IMG/VR virus record: IMGVR_UViG_3300008267_013251 | Location: 69,594-133,593 of that record | From: a virus | Direction: 5' to 3' (one strand) | DNA length: 64,000 bases | In this document: piece after piece, positions 43,662 to 52,745 of the stretch | How the letters are laid out: each line of letters opens with the position of its first letter | Position numbering within the stretch: position 1 is the stretch's first letter | Position numbers and translations under genes: made by a program | The notes under the pieces: generated by a model | Told to the model about the DNA's origin: nothing | Databases searched by the model: none | What the model saw: only the letters and a program-made list of their open reading frames with translations

Positions 43662-45107
43662 CTAGTTATTAGGAGGTGCAAACTGAATCTCTCCCAATCC
43701 AGCTGTAAAACTATAACCAGCAGAAACATTTGTCCAAATTCCACCTGTAGCTAATGTTTGTACTGGAGAAAATTGAATGCCATAAGTGTTATTACCGATT
43801 TGTCCACTACTTCCTAGCCCCCATGTCCATAAAAGGCCATCATCTGTAATACCTGCTGCATGATTACTACCCGCTGCAACCTTAGTAAAAAAACCACCAA
43901 CTATATTTTGTACTGGAGAGCTTCTTGGTAATAAATCTGGGGAAGCAAGCTGTCCGAAGGTATTATTTCCAAAAGCCCATATTTTGCCATCATAATCAAC
44001 GACTTGTGTGTGTGAATTTCTTGTGTCTACATAAACCCAAGATTGAGTTGCCATGACTGTTTGAACAGGGCTGCTTCTATTAACAGTATCATTTGTGCCT
44101 AGCTGTCCATATGAATTATTTCCCCATACCCATAGCTCTGCTCCTGTTGAACTATTATTTTTCAAGGCAGCAACAACGAACTTTCCGCATGCAACTTGAT
44201 GCCAGTCAGTATCAGCACCAACTTGAATAGGAGATTTTTCGTATTTTTGAGTTAATAAAGGCAACGCAAAATAACCATCATTATTATTTCCAAGCTGGCC
44301 GTATGAGTTATTTCCCCACACCCAAAGCGTCCCGTCCGTTTTTATGGCAGCAGTATTTAAATATCCACACGAAACACTAGACCAAGTTGTATCCGAACCA
44401 ACCTGCGTAGGACTACTCCTCGTATCCGTATCATTCTGTCCTAAAATACCAGCTATATTATAACCCCAAGTAAAAAGTGTATTGTCGCTCTTTATTGCAG
44501 CTGTATGAAATGTTCCACAAGATATTTCAGACCAATTATTTGCAGTTCCTATTAAAACAGGAGATGTACGAGTAATATTTGTACCATCTCCAAGCTGTCC
44601 GTTGTCATTCATCCCCCACATCCACAAATAGCCATCTGTGGTAATTGCCCCAAAATGATTTCCACCAGCAGAAATTTTAGAATAGTAAAAATTACTATCG
44701 ATAGTTTGTACGGGGTAACCATATGATGGTGGAAATCCATATGGAAAATTAAAATTACCAAGTTGCCCATAACTGTTATCACCCCACAACCAGAGATTCT
44801 TAAATACTGCTGGAATAGGTGGCGGTATCGGGACTAAAGGAGTCGGTGTCGGAACAGGAACCGGGGCAGGTGTGGGCGTAGGCGTTGGTGTCGGCGTTGG
44901 TGTCGGCCCCGGAGGAGTCGGAGTCGGTACAGGCACAATAGGTGCTCCGGGGCTAAAAGGAGCAATTGGAGAAACGGATGGAGTCTGTGCAATTATCGTA
45001 TCATCAGGTATGCGAACGCCACCATCCTTTTTTTCGAAAAGGATGTCAGGTGTTTGAATTCCATAATGATTTATAATATCATCTTGAACTTTTCGTTTTG
45101 ATGGCAT
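43662..45107 (-). CDS. RCC1-repeat protein with Pro/Thr linker
   Basis: 481 aa. N-terminal 50 residues (KVQDDIINHYGIQTPDILF), a 40-residue (TP)n/(VP)n linker at about 55-95, then seven RCC1 repeats (WGxNSYGQLGxNxTxNRSSPVQT-type) to the end. Compare the 3407 protein, which has the same repeats without a linker. Likely a tail or surface component. GAGAG precedes the ATG. Function is inferred from repeats and place beside the giant adhesin. Confidence 0.85.
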   Translation of the reverse strand: MPSKRKVQDDIINHYGIQTPDILFEKKDGGVRIPDDTIIAQTPSVSPIAPFSPGAPIVPVPTPTPPGPTPTPTPTPTPTPAPVPVPTPTPLVPIPPPIPAVFKNLWLWGDNSYGQLGNFNFPYGFPPSYGYPVQTIDSNFYYSKISAGGNHFGAITTDGYLWMWGMNDNGQLGDGTNITRTSPVLIGTANNWSEISCGTFHTAAIKSDNTLFTWGYNIAGILGQNDTDTRSSPTQVGSDTTWSSVSCGYLNTAAIKTDGTLWVWGNNSYGQLGNNNDGYFALPLLTQKYEKSPIQVGADTDWHQVACGKFVVAALKNNSSTGAELWVWGNNSYGQLGTNDTVNRSSPVQTVMATQSWVYVDTRNSHTQVVDYDGKIWAFGNNTFGQLASPDLLPRSSPVQNIVGGFFTKVAAGSNHAAGITDDGLLWTWGLGSSGQIGNNTYGIQFSPVQTLATGGIWTNVSAGYSFTAGLGEIQFAPPNN

Positions 45108-45167
45108 GCCCTCTCTCGTACTTTCATTATTGACCTAGTTTATATAGGCAAAAACCACGACTAAATA

Positions 45168-45857
45168 TCATAATTTTTCCAACATAGTCTTAATCAGAGG
45201 ATGCCTTACAATTGCATTGTCACTAAACCTAATAACAGCTATTCCCGGAGTTCCCTCCAGTCGTTTTACGATATCCATCAAGGCAACAGGGCCTCTTAGG
45301 TCCGATTGAGCGGGGTCACCATTGATAATCAGCTTAGCATTACTTCCAATTCTGGTTAAAAACAGTTTTAATCCCATGTAAGTAGCATTTTGGGCTTCGT
45401 CAAAAAGGCAAATAGCGTCTTTATGCGTCCTACCTCTTTGATATGCGATAGGTGAAACCTCAATACTGTGGTTGATAATGTCTCTTTGCAAGCCAGCTTT
45501 GCCAACCAAATCATCGAGAGAATCATACATCGGCATCAAATATGGCGCTACTTTTTCAGAAAATGATCCCGGCAAATATCCAAGACTTTCTTGACTTTCA
45601 ATAATTGGCCTTGTCAAAGTAATTTTTTTCTTACTTTTAGTCAAAATTGCTTGGCAAGCGTAGGCTGTACTCAAAAAAGTTTTACCAGAACCAGCTGCAC
45701 CGAGGCAAAAGATAATGTCATTTTCTTCGAATGTTTTCCATGCATTTTTTTGCTCAGAATTCAAAAATTCTATATGGAATGTGCCTGATTTTTTTTCTCT
45801 GGTTTCTGTAATTCTTGGTTGGCTTTTTGGTTGTCTGACAGTTTTTTTCTTGCTCAA
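45168..45857 (-). CDS. phoH: PhoH-like P-loop ATPase
   Basis: 229 aa from TTG 45857 (GGGGGATAAA in front). A Lys-rich N-terminus, then Walker A CLGAAGSGKTFLS near 53, LTRPIIESQESLGYLPGSF near 77 and Walker B ICLFDEAQN near 145, plus INGDPAQSDLRG near 175, the PhoH signatures. PhoH proteins are RNA-linked ATPases common in large phages. Function in the phage is not known. Confidence 0.9.
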   Translation of the reverse strand: MSKKKTVRQPKSQPRITETREKKSGTFHIEFLNSEQKNAWKTFEENDIIFCLGAAGSGKTFLSTAYACQAILTKSKKKITLTRPIIESQESLGYLPGSFSEKVAPYLMPMYDSLDDLVGKAGLQRDIINHSIEVSPIAYQRGRTHKDAICLFDEAQNATYMGLKLFLTRIGSNAKLIINGDPAQSDLRGPVALMDIVKRLEGTPGIAVIRFSDNAIVRHPLIKTMLEKL

Positions 45858-45888
45858 TTTATCCCCCGTTGATAGGTTTATAATCTAT

Positions 45889-46623
45889 CTATAATGCTCT
45901 TGCATGAACTTGCTGATAAACCTTTGGAAGTAATTTATAAGCTTTTTCCGTAAGCTCCTCATAATCATTTACATCGACTCCAAAAATGCTGTAATGATGA
46001 GCTACATTATTTTGCATAACTTGTGGCCTTAAACCGCTCAATTGGGCCTTGATAGTCATAATAAACGAATGGCCTATCAAAGGTAAATTATTTGGCCATG
46101 GAGCTATTTTGTTGTAACCATCTCTTGACAAAAGCATGCACCATTCCTGAATGAAATCAACTTTTTGATTTCCCATCTGGTACGATCCCATCTGCAATCC
46201 TACCATGCCAGATTGATTTGCTTCCGCAACATTTACAAACACATCAATCCAAGATGGATTCAGAATTACTACATCTGAATGCATGAATATTAAATACTTT
46301 GATCGAGGGTCTGAAGCTTGTACCCCCAGATTGGCTGCTTCGGACCAATAAAGATTCTTGGGATTTCTAACAACCTTTACTTGTTCTTGTATTTCATCAA
46401 GAAATAATTGAGTTTCTGGACCAGAAGCGTTATCAACTACAATTACTTCATAAGAATTATTCCTTGAATTTACAGCTATCGACTGCAAGCATAAGTTCAA
46501 GTAAGACGGTCTGTCTTTGTGGATTATGATGATGCTTACTGCTTCACCAACACAATCATCAAGATTAAAAACGAGATCAGGTTTATTACCTTCTAATGGA
46601 TTGTGAACATGTGGTGTTTTCAT
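45889..46623 (-). CDS. Glycosyltransferase family 2
   Basis: 244 aa. SIIIIHKDRPSYLNLCLQS near residue 31, EVIVVDNASG near 58, WSEAANLGVQAS near 95 and LIFMHSDVVI near 112 (HSD) show the GT2 fold. The C-terminal part is short. Its start is in an ATGA overlap with the 46620 gene. May add sugars to virion proteins or host surface. Confidence 0.85.
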   Translation of the reverse strand: MKTPHVHNPLEGNKPDLVFNLDDCVGEAVSIIIIHKDRPSYLNLCLQSIAVNSRNNSYEVIVVDNASGPETQLFLDEIQEQVKVVRNPKNLYWSEAANLGVQASDPRSKYLIFMHSDVVILNPSWIDVFVNVAEANQSGMVGLQMGSYQMGNQKVDFIQEWCMLLSRDGYNKIAPWPNNLPLIGHSFIMTIKAQLSGLRPQVMQNNVAHHYSIFGVDVNDYEELTEKAYKLLPKVYQQVHARAL

Positions 46624-46832
46624 GCGTCTTCAACCTCTAGTTCGTGAGGATGTCTCTCACAAGCAAAACTGAGCTCTCCTTCTGGAGTTGTAATTTTTTC
46701 AACCCAAGAAGCTTTTTCCTTAGACATAAAACTCTCTACGACATCCTTTGATTTAGATGCCTTGTCCACTCTGACAAATAAATTACGGCCATCAATTTCC
46801 TGTGCGACAGTTAAACAAATAAATACTTTCAT
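46620..46832 (-). CDS. Small hypothetical protein
   Basis: 70 aa from ATG 46832, which has AGGAG and is in an ATGA overlap with dUTPase. Charged with a VFICLTVAQEIDGRN N-terminal strand. No family recognised. Confidence 0.6.
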   Translation of the reverse strand: MKVFICLTVAQEIDGRNLFVRVDKASKSKDVVESFMSKEKASWVEKITTPEGELSFACERHPHELEVEDA

Positions 46833-47308
46833 AAAGCTCCTGTTGAACCAAAACCACCTAAATTTCTTTTTGTGACACTCAAAATATTGACAACAGACCA
46901 ATCAACTTCGTTGTTTTTTTCGAGTAAAAACTGAGCTATTCTCTCTTTTGGCTGTATTGTTATTTCGTTCGATGAAATATTCATCAAAATCACCTTAATT
47001 TCATCTCTGTAATCTGAATCAATTATTCCGGGAGCATTTGGGATAATCAGTCCTTTTTTACCCATAGAACTTCTGATGCAAATCTTCCCGTGATACCCAT
47101 GTGGAATTTCAACCTTGATTCCAGTACCTACCAGCATAGGAATAAAAGATTTCAGAACTAAAGGTTCTGTTATTGATGCCCTCAAATCGTACCCAGCTGC
47201 CCCATCAGTTTGTCTCTGAGGAAAATAGTCACAATTATCAACAACAATGTTGACAACAACTTTTTTTTCTTTCTTCTGTTTCAGCTTCTCAAGAATTCGC
47301 TTGATCAT
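46829..47308 (-). CDS. dut: dUTP pyrophosphatase (dUTPase)
   Basis: 159 aa. All five dUTPase motifs are present: DGAAGYDLRAS near 34, IRSSMGKKG near 76, IDSDYRDEI near 94 (motif 3 has a Asp in place of the usual Gly), PKERIAQFLL near 115 and RNLGGFGSTG at the C-terminus for the closing tail. It turns dUTP into dUMP plus PPi, keeping uracil out of DNA and feeding dTMP synthesis. A basic N-terminal 20 residues precede the domain. Confidence 0.95.
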   Translation of the reverse strand: MIKRILEKLKQKKEKKVVVNIVVDNCDYFPQRQTDGAAGYDLRASITEPLVLKSFIPMLVGTGIKVEIPHGYHGKICIRSSMGKKGLIIPNAPGIIDSDYRDEIKVILMNISSNEITIQPKERIAQFLLEKNNEVDWSVVNILSVTKRNLGGFGSTGAL

Positions 47309-47699
47309 CTTGTTTCTCCGAAAGAACGCCTTGTTCCATCTGCTCTTGTAATTCTAAGATATCCTGTTTTGCAATGACAGGGGTAGGATCAGTTTTATTT
47401 TCTTTGAGTAGAAACTCCTTGTTTTTTCTCTCGCTATTGATTTTGATACAATCATTCAAAATGCTTTCAAAACGAGAAAAAAAATTCTTCAGGGCTGAAT
47501 GAGGATATTTTTTAGCTCTTTGCAACATCATATTTTTGATTGTTACATCTTCAATTTTTGCTTCAATATAATTGATTATTTGACTCAAATAAATTGGTGT
47601 CAAATCCGTTGTCTCTCTAAGCCTTTTTTCTCTGTCAGACAGTCTATTTTTGACTGAATCAGAGTTTGATATCTTGAAATTCGTATTTTCTGCCGTCAT
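47289..47699 (-). CDS. Hypothetical helical protein
   Basis: 136 aa, charged helices with Lys, Asn and Glu; GGAAG before the ATG. The end overlaps dut by 20 bp. No domain recognised. Confidence 0.6.
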   Translation of the reverse strand: MTAENTNFKISNSDSVKNRLSDREKRLRETTDLTPIYLSQIINYIEAKIEDVTIKNMMLQRAKKYPHSALKNFFSRFESILNDCIKINSERKNKEFLLKENKTDPTPVIAKQDILELQEQMEQGVLSEKQDDQANS

Positions 47700-47940
47700 A
47701 GTCTTCCTTCATTTTATCGAACTGTTGTTGTATATCTTGTGTCTCCGCATATTCAACTGGGCCGACAACTTGAATTGGTGCGTAGATATCCTTGTTTATT
47801 TGTTCCAATACTTGTTTTTTTTCATCATCAGTCATTTCTGAAGCAGTTATTATGTCATTTGATTCTTGATCATAAAAACATATTATCTTTTTTCCATCTA
47901 TATCAACAAGAAAAGACAATAAACTTTTTACTGTTATCAT
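47659..47940 (-). CDS. Hypothetical protein
   Basis: 93 aa, starting MITVKSLLSFLVDIDGKKI. Acidic, with helices. It overlaps the 47289 gene by 41 bp. Its start codon shares a base with the late-type box of the divergent 47956 gene. Not recognised. Confidence 0.6.
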   Translation of the reverse strand: MITVKSLLSFLVDIDGKKIICFYDQESNDIITASEMTDDEKKQVLEQINKDIYAPIQVVGPVEYAETQDIQQQFDKMKEDYDGRKYEFQDIKL

Positions 47941-47947
47941 ATAAATA
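47940..47947 (+). promoter_or_regulatory. T4-late-like promoter box TATAAATA
   Basis: Exact TATAAATA, 8 bp before ATG 47956. No ribosome site lies between. Its first T belongs to the start codon of the divergent 47940 gene. Confidence 0.5.
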
Positions 47948-47955
47948 AGATAGTA

Positions 47956-48411
47956 ATGAGATTTTCAGGGTTCAAAAAATTCATCGAATCTATCGGTGGA
48001 GGCAGTTTTCTTCCAACGACTTGGACTGGCACAGAAGCCGATCCAAGTTCTTCCCTTGCTGGGCATCCTACATTTCTACCGGGGACAGATGTTGCAATCA
48101 GTTATTCTCCCATGGAAATTCCCAACACTCAAGTAGACGGCGTAGTCAAACATTTCAGCTACCGCACTAATCCAATTACTATTGAATTGGAAAACGGAAC
48201 TAAACTAGCGATGGATGTAAAACAATATAATAATATTGTAGGGGATTTGCCAATTGTTCCAAAGCTTACATCACTTGTAATTCATTTTCAAAGAAGACCA
48301 GATGACAACAAGTCTGAAGTATCACAGATTGTCAAATGTATAGCTAAGTTTATTGGACCAGAGTACCTTAAAGCAAGTTACGGAATTAAGAATAAAAATC
48401 AGATGCCATGA
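47956..48411 (+). CDS. Probable virion protein with capsid-targeting-like leader
   Basis: 151 aa beginning MRFSGFKKFIESIGGGSFLP; FIE then Ser would be a possible protease site, as in T4 leaders. The rest has sheet-like segments (VKHFSYRTNPITIELENGT, LTSLVIHFQRR). Preceded by an exact TATAAATA. No named family. Confidence 0.6.
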   Translation: MRFSGFKKFIESIGGGSFLPTTWTGTEADPSSSLAGHPTFLPGTDVAISYSPMEIPNTQVDGVVKHFSYRTNPITIELENGTKLAMDVKQYNNIVGDLPIVPKLTSLVIHFQRRPDDNKSEVSQIVKCIAKFIGPEYLKASYGIKNKNQMP

Positions 48412-49352
48412 GCAACTAAGAATTTTCTCACTTCATCTGGATTACTAAATCCTTGTGGCATGTCTACTATGACATTCGCAATAATGTCGCCTCGTTTGAG
48501 GTTGTTTCTGATGTCATACATGCCTTTATTCTTCACTCGTAGTTTAGTCAAACATTCTGTTTTAGCAGGCATTTCAATTTCAACGACATCATTTTCTGCT
48601 GTTGGTATTTCTATCTTTCCACCAAATAACATGGTACTAAATTTGGCCCTTACATTACAAAGAAGATTTAATCCATCAATTTTAAAAGTTTCGTCAGGTT
48701 CGAAAACACATTGCACATAAAGATTGCCAATTCTACCGTTATTTCCTATATTTCCTTGCCCATTTAGGCACAGAGTCATATTATTCTGTATTCCTTTAGG
48801 AACCATAAAACCAATTGTTTGTTCGTCCGAATTGGTTTTTTTGGAACCAAAACATTTTTCACATTTATTTAAAGCAATCTTCCCGTGACCCAAGCACCGA
48901 CCACAAAGGGTTTGAAACTGGAAGATAGAGTTCAAAGCATTAACGACATGTCCTGAGCCATGACAAGCATCACAAGGCCTAAAGGATGTTGCTCCGAACC
49001 CCCTGCAAGTACCGCATGGTAATTTCTTGCTAATGCGTAAACTTTTTTCACCGCCATGGATACTGTCTTGTATTGTTATCTTGTAAATAATTTTTATATC
49101 TAAATTTTCTTGATCAAATATATCAAAAACTAAATTGTTATTTCCACCTTGTAAACTGAAATCGTATTGTTGTCTTTTTTCTTTGTTTTTCAAAGTATCA
49201 TAAGCATTTTGTATTTCAACAAACTTAGAATGCACTTCAGTATTACCCGGATTTCTATCAGGGTGATACTGAAGTGCTTTTTTGCGATAAGCTTTTTCTA
49301 TTTCATCTTGAGAAGCAGCATGGCTAACTTCCAAGATTTCATAAAAGTTCAC
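48399..49352 (-). CDS. dnaJ: DnaJ (Hsp40) chaperone
   Basis: 317 aa from GTG 49352 (overlaps groES stop region). J domain with FYEILEV near residue 3 and the HPD tripeptide in YHPDRNPGN near 30. Then Cys-rich CxxCxGxG repeats (CGTCRGFG, CDACHGSG, CGRCLGHG, CEKCFGS) near residues 115-170 and a C-terminal substrate domain. The Gly/Phe linker is short. It stimulates DnaK ATPase; no DnaK lies here, so it would work with the host one. Useful in folding phage proteins. Confidence 0.95.
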   Translation of the reverse strand: MNFYEILEVSHAASQDEIEKAYRKKALQYHPDRNPGNTEVHSKFVEIQNAYDTLKNKEKRQQYDFSLQGGNNNLVFDIFDQENLDIKIIYKITIQDSIHGGEKSLRISKKLPCGTCRGFGATSFRPCDACHGSGHVVNALNSIFQFQTLCGRCLGHGKIALNKCEKCFGSKKTNSDEQTIGFMVPKGIQNNMTLCLNGQGNIGNNGRIGNLYVQCVFEPDETFKIDGLNLLCNVRAKFSTMLFGGKIEIPTAENDVVEIEMPAKTECLTKLRVKNKGMYDIRNNLKRGDIIANVIVDMPQGFSNPDEVRKFLVAHGI

Positions 49353-49354
49353 GA

Positions 49355-49693
49355 TTAGACTAAAACACCTTTAATGCAATGTGGCTCCATCAAAACACGA
49401 TCTCTCTCTGAATCATCAAAATTTGGCACAGGCACACCACTACCAGAAAGAATAACACGATCACCAATCTTGAATCCCCAGTTTTCTGGATTCAAGTTTG
49501 GCCCCAAATCCTTTACAAACGCTTGGTATTCATTTGTAGGCTTGTTGTTGTTCAAATGCAGCTTGGTGTTCATAATCTCTTGTGCTGTAAGCAGTTCAAG
49601 AAGTACTTGAGAGCCAACAGGCTTGCAGCCCTTAACTTCCTTAACTTCGAAATTAGCACAAGCCTTAGTCTCACAATTTTTCTTACACGCCAT
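49355..49693 (-). CDS. groES: GroES-like co-chaperonin (Cpn10)
   Basis: 112 aa. VGSQVLLELLTAQEI near 28 and FKIGDRVILSGSG near 77 are the Cpn10 beta-barrel, with a mobile-loop-like middle (MNTKLHLNNNKPT near 42) for GroEL. It would cap host GroEL, like T4 gp31, whose role is folding the major capsid protein. No GroEL here. AGGAG precedes the ATG; directly upstream of dnaJ. Confidence 0.8.
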   Translation of the reverse strand: MACKKNCETKACANFEVKEVKGCKPVGSQVLLELLTAQEIMNTKLHLNNNKPTNEYQAFVKDLGPNLNPENWGFKIGDRVILSGSGVPVPNFDDSERDRVLMEPHCIKGVLV

Positions 49694-49702
49694 TCTAAAC
49701 TC

Positions 49703-50080
49703 CTAATTTGTTGAATCTGTTGTAGTAACTACGGAAATTGTGTTCGTAGTTGCCAAACTATAATTATTATAGTTACCAAAGTGCGGTAGTGAATCGCTGA
49801 AAGGCAAAGGAACATAATTTGAAACAAAATCCTCTTGGAAACTAACTGTATTCCAAGTAGTATTGTTATATGTTGTCGGACACAAAGTTGTATCTGTTTT
49901 AACCTTATCATCATTAATGATCAAGCTTGCTGTAAAAGGTTTCTTTTTTTGATTTATGAATTCTGCTATTGCTTGTTCTGCAATTATTTCTGATAAATCA
50001 TGGTAAGAATTTACAGCCTTCTTATAAACAGAAACTAAAAGCTCTTTTAAGTCTGCAAGATTAAATTCAACCTTATCCAT
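49703..50080 (-). CDS. Hypothetical protein
   Basis: 125 aa. Helical N-terminal half (NLADLKELLVSVYKKAVNS, EIIAEQAIAEFINQKKK) and Thr/Asn-rich C-terminal half (SLPHFGNYNNYSLATTNT). GAGGAAT before the ATG. Could be structural. Not recognised. Confidence 0.6.
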   Translation of the reverse strand: MDKVEFNLADLKELLVSVYKKAVNSYHDLSEIIAEQAIAEFINQKKKPFTASLIINDDKVKTDTTLCPTTYNNTTWNTVSFQEDFVSNYVPLPFSDSLPHFGNYNNYSLATTNTISVVTTTDSTN

Positions 50081-50082
50081 TT

Positions 50083-51039
50083 TTATTCCTCGATGATGTA
50101 GCTGATGAAATACGATCTGGTGTCTATTTCACCAATTAAAATGGTAAACTCCGCATTTTTCCATGTAAGTTCGGCATAATGGTCGAATATCGGTCCTTGC
50201 CAGTCTTTCCCATGTGGAAATGCTTCACATAAGCGTATGAATTTATAAGCATCCGTACCAGATAATGATTCCATATATGTGATAGGTTTAACATTTATTG
50301 CATCACAATGAACATAATCAGAAAGACATCTTAAAAGTTTCGATATTGTTACCCTTTGAAAACCATGTCTTTTTAAAGAAATTGATTCTTCTATGCTTTT
50401 TATTGTTGAACAAATTTCTTTAGAAATATTTGTACATCCCATTTTATACATGACATCTTTTTTATTTTGCAAATCATCTTTCAAATTATCAATCAAATTT
50501 GAGTTGTGATAATAATTTTCTATATTGAATATATTCGAAGAACTTGATATTGTTGTATTGTTTTTAATATGTATCGACTGATTTTTCTTATTTGTTCTTG
50601 AAAGCCATCTGGTCTTTTCTGGAAGAAAGCGAGTATACACTTTAGTAACTTCTGGATTACCTACAAAATTCAAAAAATCTGGTTGTATTTCATCTATGAT
50701 AACTTTCGATAGCGATGTTAAATCCTTTTTGAGCGAAAAAGCTTTTTCTTCACAAAATTGTATGATTGAATTAATTTCATGACACTTTTGAAAAAAAGCA
50801 GGTGTAAAAACAGTTTCCAAAAAACCAGATAATCCTTTATGGTTTAAATCAATTGCATTAAAAAATTCATGAATCCTAGCAAAAGGATTATTGTAATTTT
50901 TAGACACAGGGCTACTTAATAGTGCTAATAAATTTTTCAAGCAAGATACAGAGCTAAATGTATCTATTTCTTGTTTTGTTTCACACAAGATTGAAGAATA
51001 CAAAAAATTATTAGCTTGTTTAATTTGTTCTAGATTCAT
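50083..51039 (-). CDS. Hypothetical protein
   Basis: 318 aa, Lys/Ile/Asn/Ser-rich and mostly helical. Contains TTISSSSNIFNIENYYHNS and a C-terminal sheet (ELTWKNAEFTILIGEIDTRS). Its start overlaps the IF3 gene by 20 bp, so it is likely co-translated with it. No domain recognised. Confidence 0.6.
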   Translation of the reverse strand: MNLEQIKQANNFLYSSILCETKQEIDTFSSVSCLKNLLALLSSPVSKNYNNPFARIHEFFNAIDLNHKGLSGFLETVFTPAFFQKCHEINSIIQFCEEKAFSLKKDLTSLSKVIIDEIQPDFLNFVGNPEVTKVYTRFLPEKTRWLSRTNKKNQSIHIKNNTTISSSSNIFNIENYYHNSNLIDNLKDDLQNKKDVMYKMGCTNISKEICSTIKSIEESISLKRHGFQRVTISKLLRCLSDYVHCDAINVKPITYMESLSGTDAYKFIRLCEAFPHGKDWQGPIFDHYAELTWKNAEFTILIGEIDTRSYFISYIIEE

Positions 51040-51565
51040 TTTTTTGTCCCACAGGACTTATCGTGCAGCACAGTTTTTGCCCCGCAAACTTCAAAACACC
51101 GTCAACTTGTCCATAATCTTTAGTTACTAAGAACAATTTTTCAAATGTTTGAAAACCAATATCCTTGTGGTTCATTTCTCTATGAGTAAATTTCATACTC
51201 ACTAGAACCTTTTTTTCTTCTTGCAGAAACCTTACAGCCATCTTGGCTTTGGTTTCCAAATCATGATCTGTAATTGATGGTGTCAGACGAATTTCTTTCA
51301 GAACGACCATCGTCTTTTTCTGTTTTTTACGAGCTTCTTTCTCTCGCAACTTATTTTCATATTTAAACTTACTAAAATTTTCAATTATACAAACGGGAGG
51401 ATTTGCTCCCGGTACCGTTTCTATAAGGTCTAAACCTTGTGTTTGTGCATATTGCCTAGCTTTATCAACAGTCATGATACCTAGCTGATTATTATCATGA
51501 CTAACTCTTACTGTATTTGCCCGAATTTGAAAATTTATTCTGTATCTTTTATGATCAAAACTCAT
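51020..51565 (-). CDS. infC: Translation initiation factor IF-3
   Basis: 181 aa, the same length as bacterial IF3 (180). The N-terminal domain starts YRINFQIRANTVRVSHDNNQ and has GIMTVDKARQYAQTQGLDLIE and NPPVCIIENFSKFKYE; a Lys/Arg linker (KLREKEARKKQKK) leads to the C-terminal domain with VVLKEIRLTPSITDHDLETK, KVLVSMKFTHREM and DIGFQTFE. Both halves are intact. In bacteria IF3 keeps the 30S apart from 50S and rejects wrong start codons and wrong mRNA leaders. Carried by a phage it could bias which mRNAs are started. The start is ATG, unlike the AUU of host infC. Confidence 0.95.
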   Translation of the reverse strand: MSFDHKRYRINFQIRANTVRVSHDNNQLGIMTVDKARQYAQTQGLDLIETVPGANPPVCIIENFSKFKYENKLREKEARKKQKKTMVVLKEIRLTPSITDHDLETKAKMAVRFLQEEKKVLVSMKFTHREMNHKDIGFQTFEKLFLVTKDYGQVDGVLKFAGQKLCCTISPVGQKNESRTN

Positions 51566-51582
51566 CAGATTTATTTAGCTCC

Positions 51583-52302
51583 TCATTCTGCTGTGGGTGA
51601 ATCTAAAACCTCAATCAAAAAACCTTCTCTGTCATTTGGAAATCTTCTTGCCCAACAAACATTGTCACCCAAATAGCAATGATAGTTCGGAACATTTGAT
51701 GCTATAGGTGCTGGTGCAGTTGCACATATTTCCAACAACTTAAATTCTAGGAAGTATTTTCCTGAAAGACAAGTGTCATCAGGCATCCATTCATATATAA
51801 GAGTACTTCTTATTAATTGATTTTCTAATGTTGTTCCATCTAGTTGCTCAATATCTTGAAATTCCATTTCTCCGATAGCAGAATTATTCAAAAATCTTAA
51901 AAGTCGTATGCCTGTTCCTTTCTTCCAACTGTATATTTCTGTATTCATTTGACCACGAAATACATTTACAGTTTTATTTTCTTCGTCTATTGATTCTACA
52001 AGCATTCTTTCAAATGCACGACCATTACCAACTTGGATAATAGTATCCATATTAATTTGCTCAAATCCAATATTATCTGCAAATTGAATAGTCGATGTTA
52101 GTGTCGTTATATTAGACTTCAATTTAGCGTTAACCCACATACTTGCTTCAACAACGAGGTTGGTCAAGTTTATTGGCTGCTCACAGTCTGTCACATCTAC
52201 TTTGAAAACTGGTCTGGTATCATGCCTTTTTATCGTAAAATCAGCACAATCTACCGGAACACCATGACAGTCGTACTGAATTTGATTGCTATAGTTTATC
52301 AT
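51583..52302 (-). CDS. Probable virion/tail protein
   Basis: 239 aa from ATG 52302, 5 bp after a CATAAATA box. Rich in beta-like segments and charged residues, Cys near the end (HCYLGDNVCWARRF). No known family; the box and composition suggest a structural gene. Confidence 0.6.
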   Translation of the reverse strand: MINYSNQIQYDCHGVPVDCADFTIKRHDTRPVFKVDVTDCEQPINLTNLVVEASMWVNAKLKSNITTLTSTIQFADNIGFEQINMDTIIQVGNGRAFERMLVESIDEENKTVNVFRGQMNTEIYSWKKGTGIRLLRFLNNSAIGEMEFQDIEQLDGTTLENQLIRSTLIYEWMPDDTCLSGKYFLEFKLLEICATAPAPIASNVPNYHCYLGDNVCWARRFPNDREGFLIEVLDSPTAE

Positions 52303-52307
52303 ACTAT

Positions 52308-52315
52308 TATTTATG
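52308..52315 (-). promoter_or_regulatory. Late-promoter-like box CATAAATA
   Basis: One mismatch to TATAAATA, then ATAGT and ATG 52302, 5 bp. No ribosome site. Confidence 0.45.
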
Positions 52316-52361
52316 CTGTCTAAGGAATTTTGTACTTTGAACTGTATTTGTATGTTTTACA

Positions 52362-52745
52362 TCAATTACTAGATTTCATATAAACTTGAAAAACTTCTAA
52401 TTGACAATCATAATTGATCTTTTTCAATTCATCAATTCTAGCTCTTTCGTTTTTAGTCAAAGATTTGGTTATGTGTTCAAATGGTACTGGAAGAAGCCGT
52501 TCCAGTTGATTGGACTCATTCATTTCCAAGCTGACTATAAAATTATAAGTTTTTATTTTTTCAATTTGATTGGCATGAAAAACGAACGAGTTATTTGTGT
52601 GGTCTATGAGTGCAGGGTTCAAAGGAATAAAGTTATTAGTAGGAATATTTAAGCGACGATTGCTAAAAAACTCTGCGTATTTAAACACAAAGTATACTTC
52701 AGTAACGCCTTTTATTTTTTTTAAGTTGAAATACTTTTTGTACAT
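52362..52745 (-). CDS. Hypothetical protein
   Basis: 127 aa, Lys/Asn/Phe-rich with helices (VYFVFKYAEFFSNRR, YNFIVSLEMNESNQ). No recognisable ribosome site. Not assigned. Confidence 0.55.
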   Translation of the reverse strand: MYKKYFNLKKIKGVTEVYFVFKYAEFFSNRRLNIPTNNFIPLNPALIDHTNNSFVFHANQIEKIKTYNFIVSLEMNESNQLERLLPVPFEHITKSLTKNERARIDELKKINYDCQLEVFQVYMKSSN

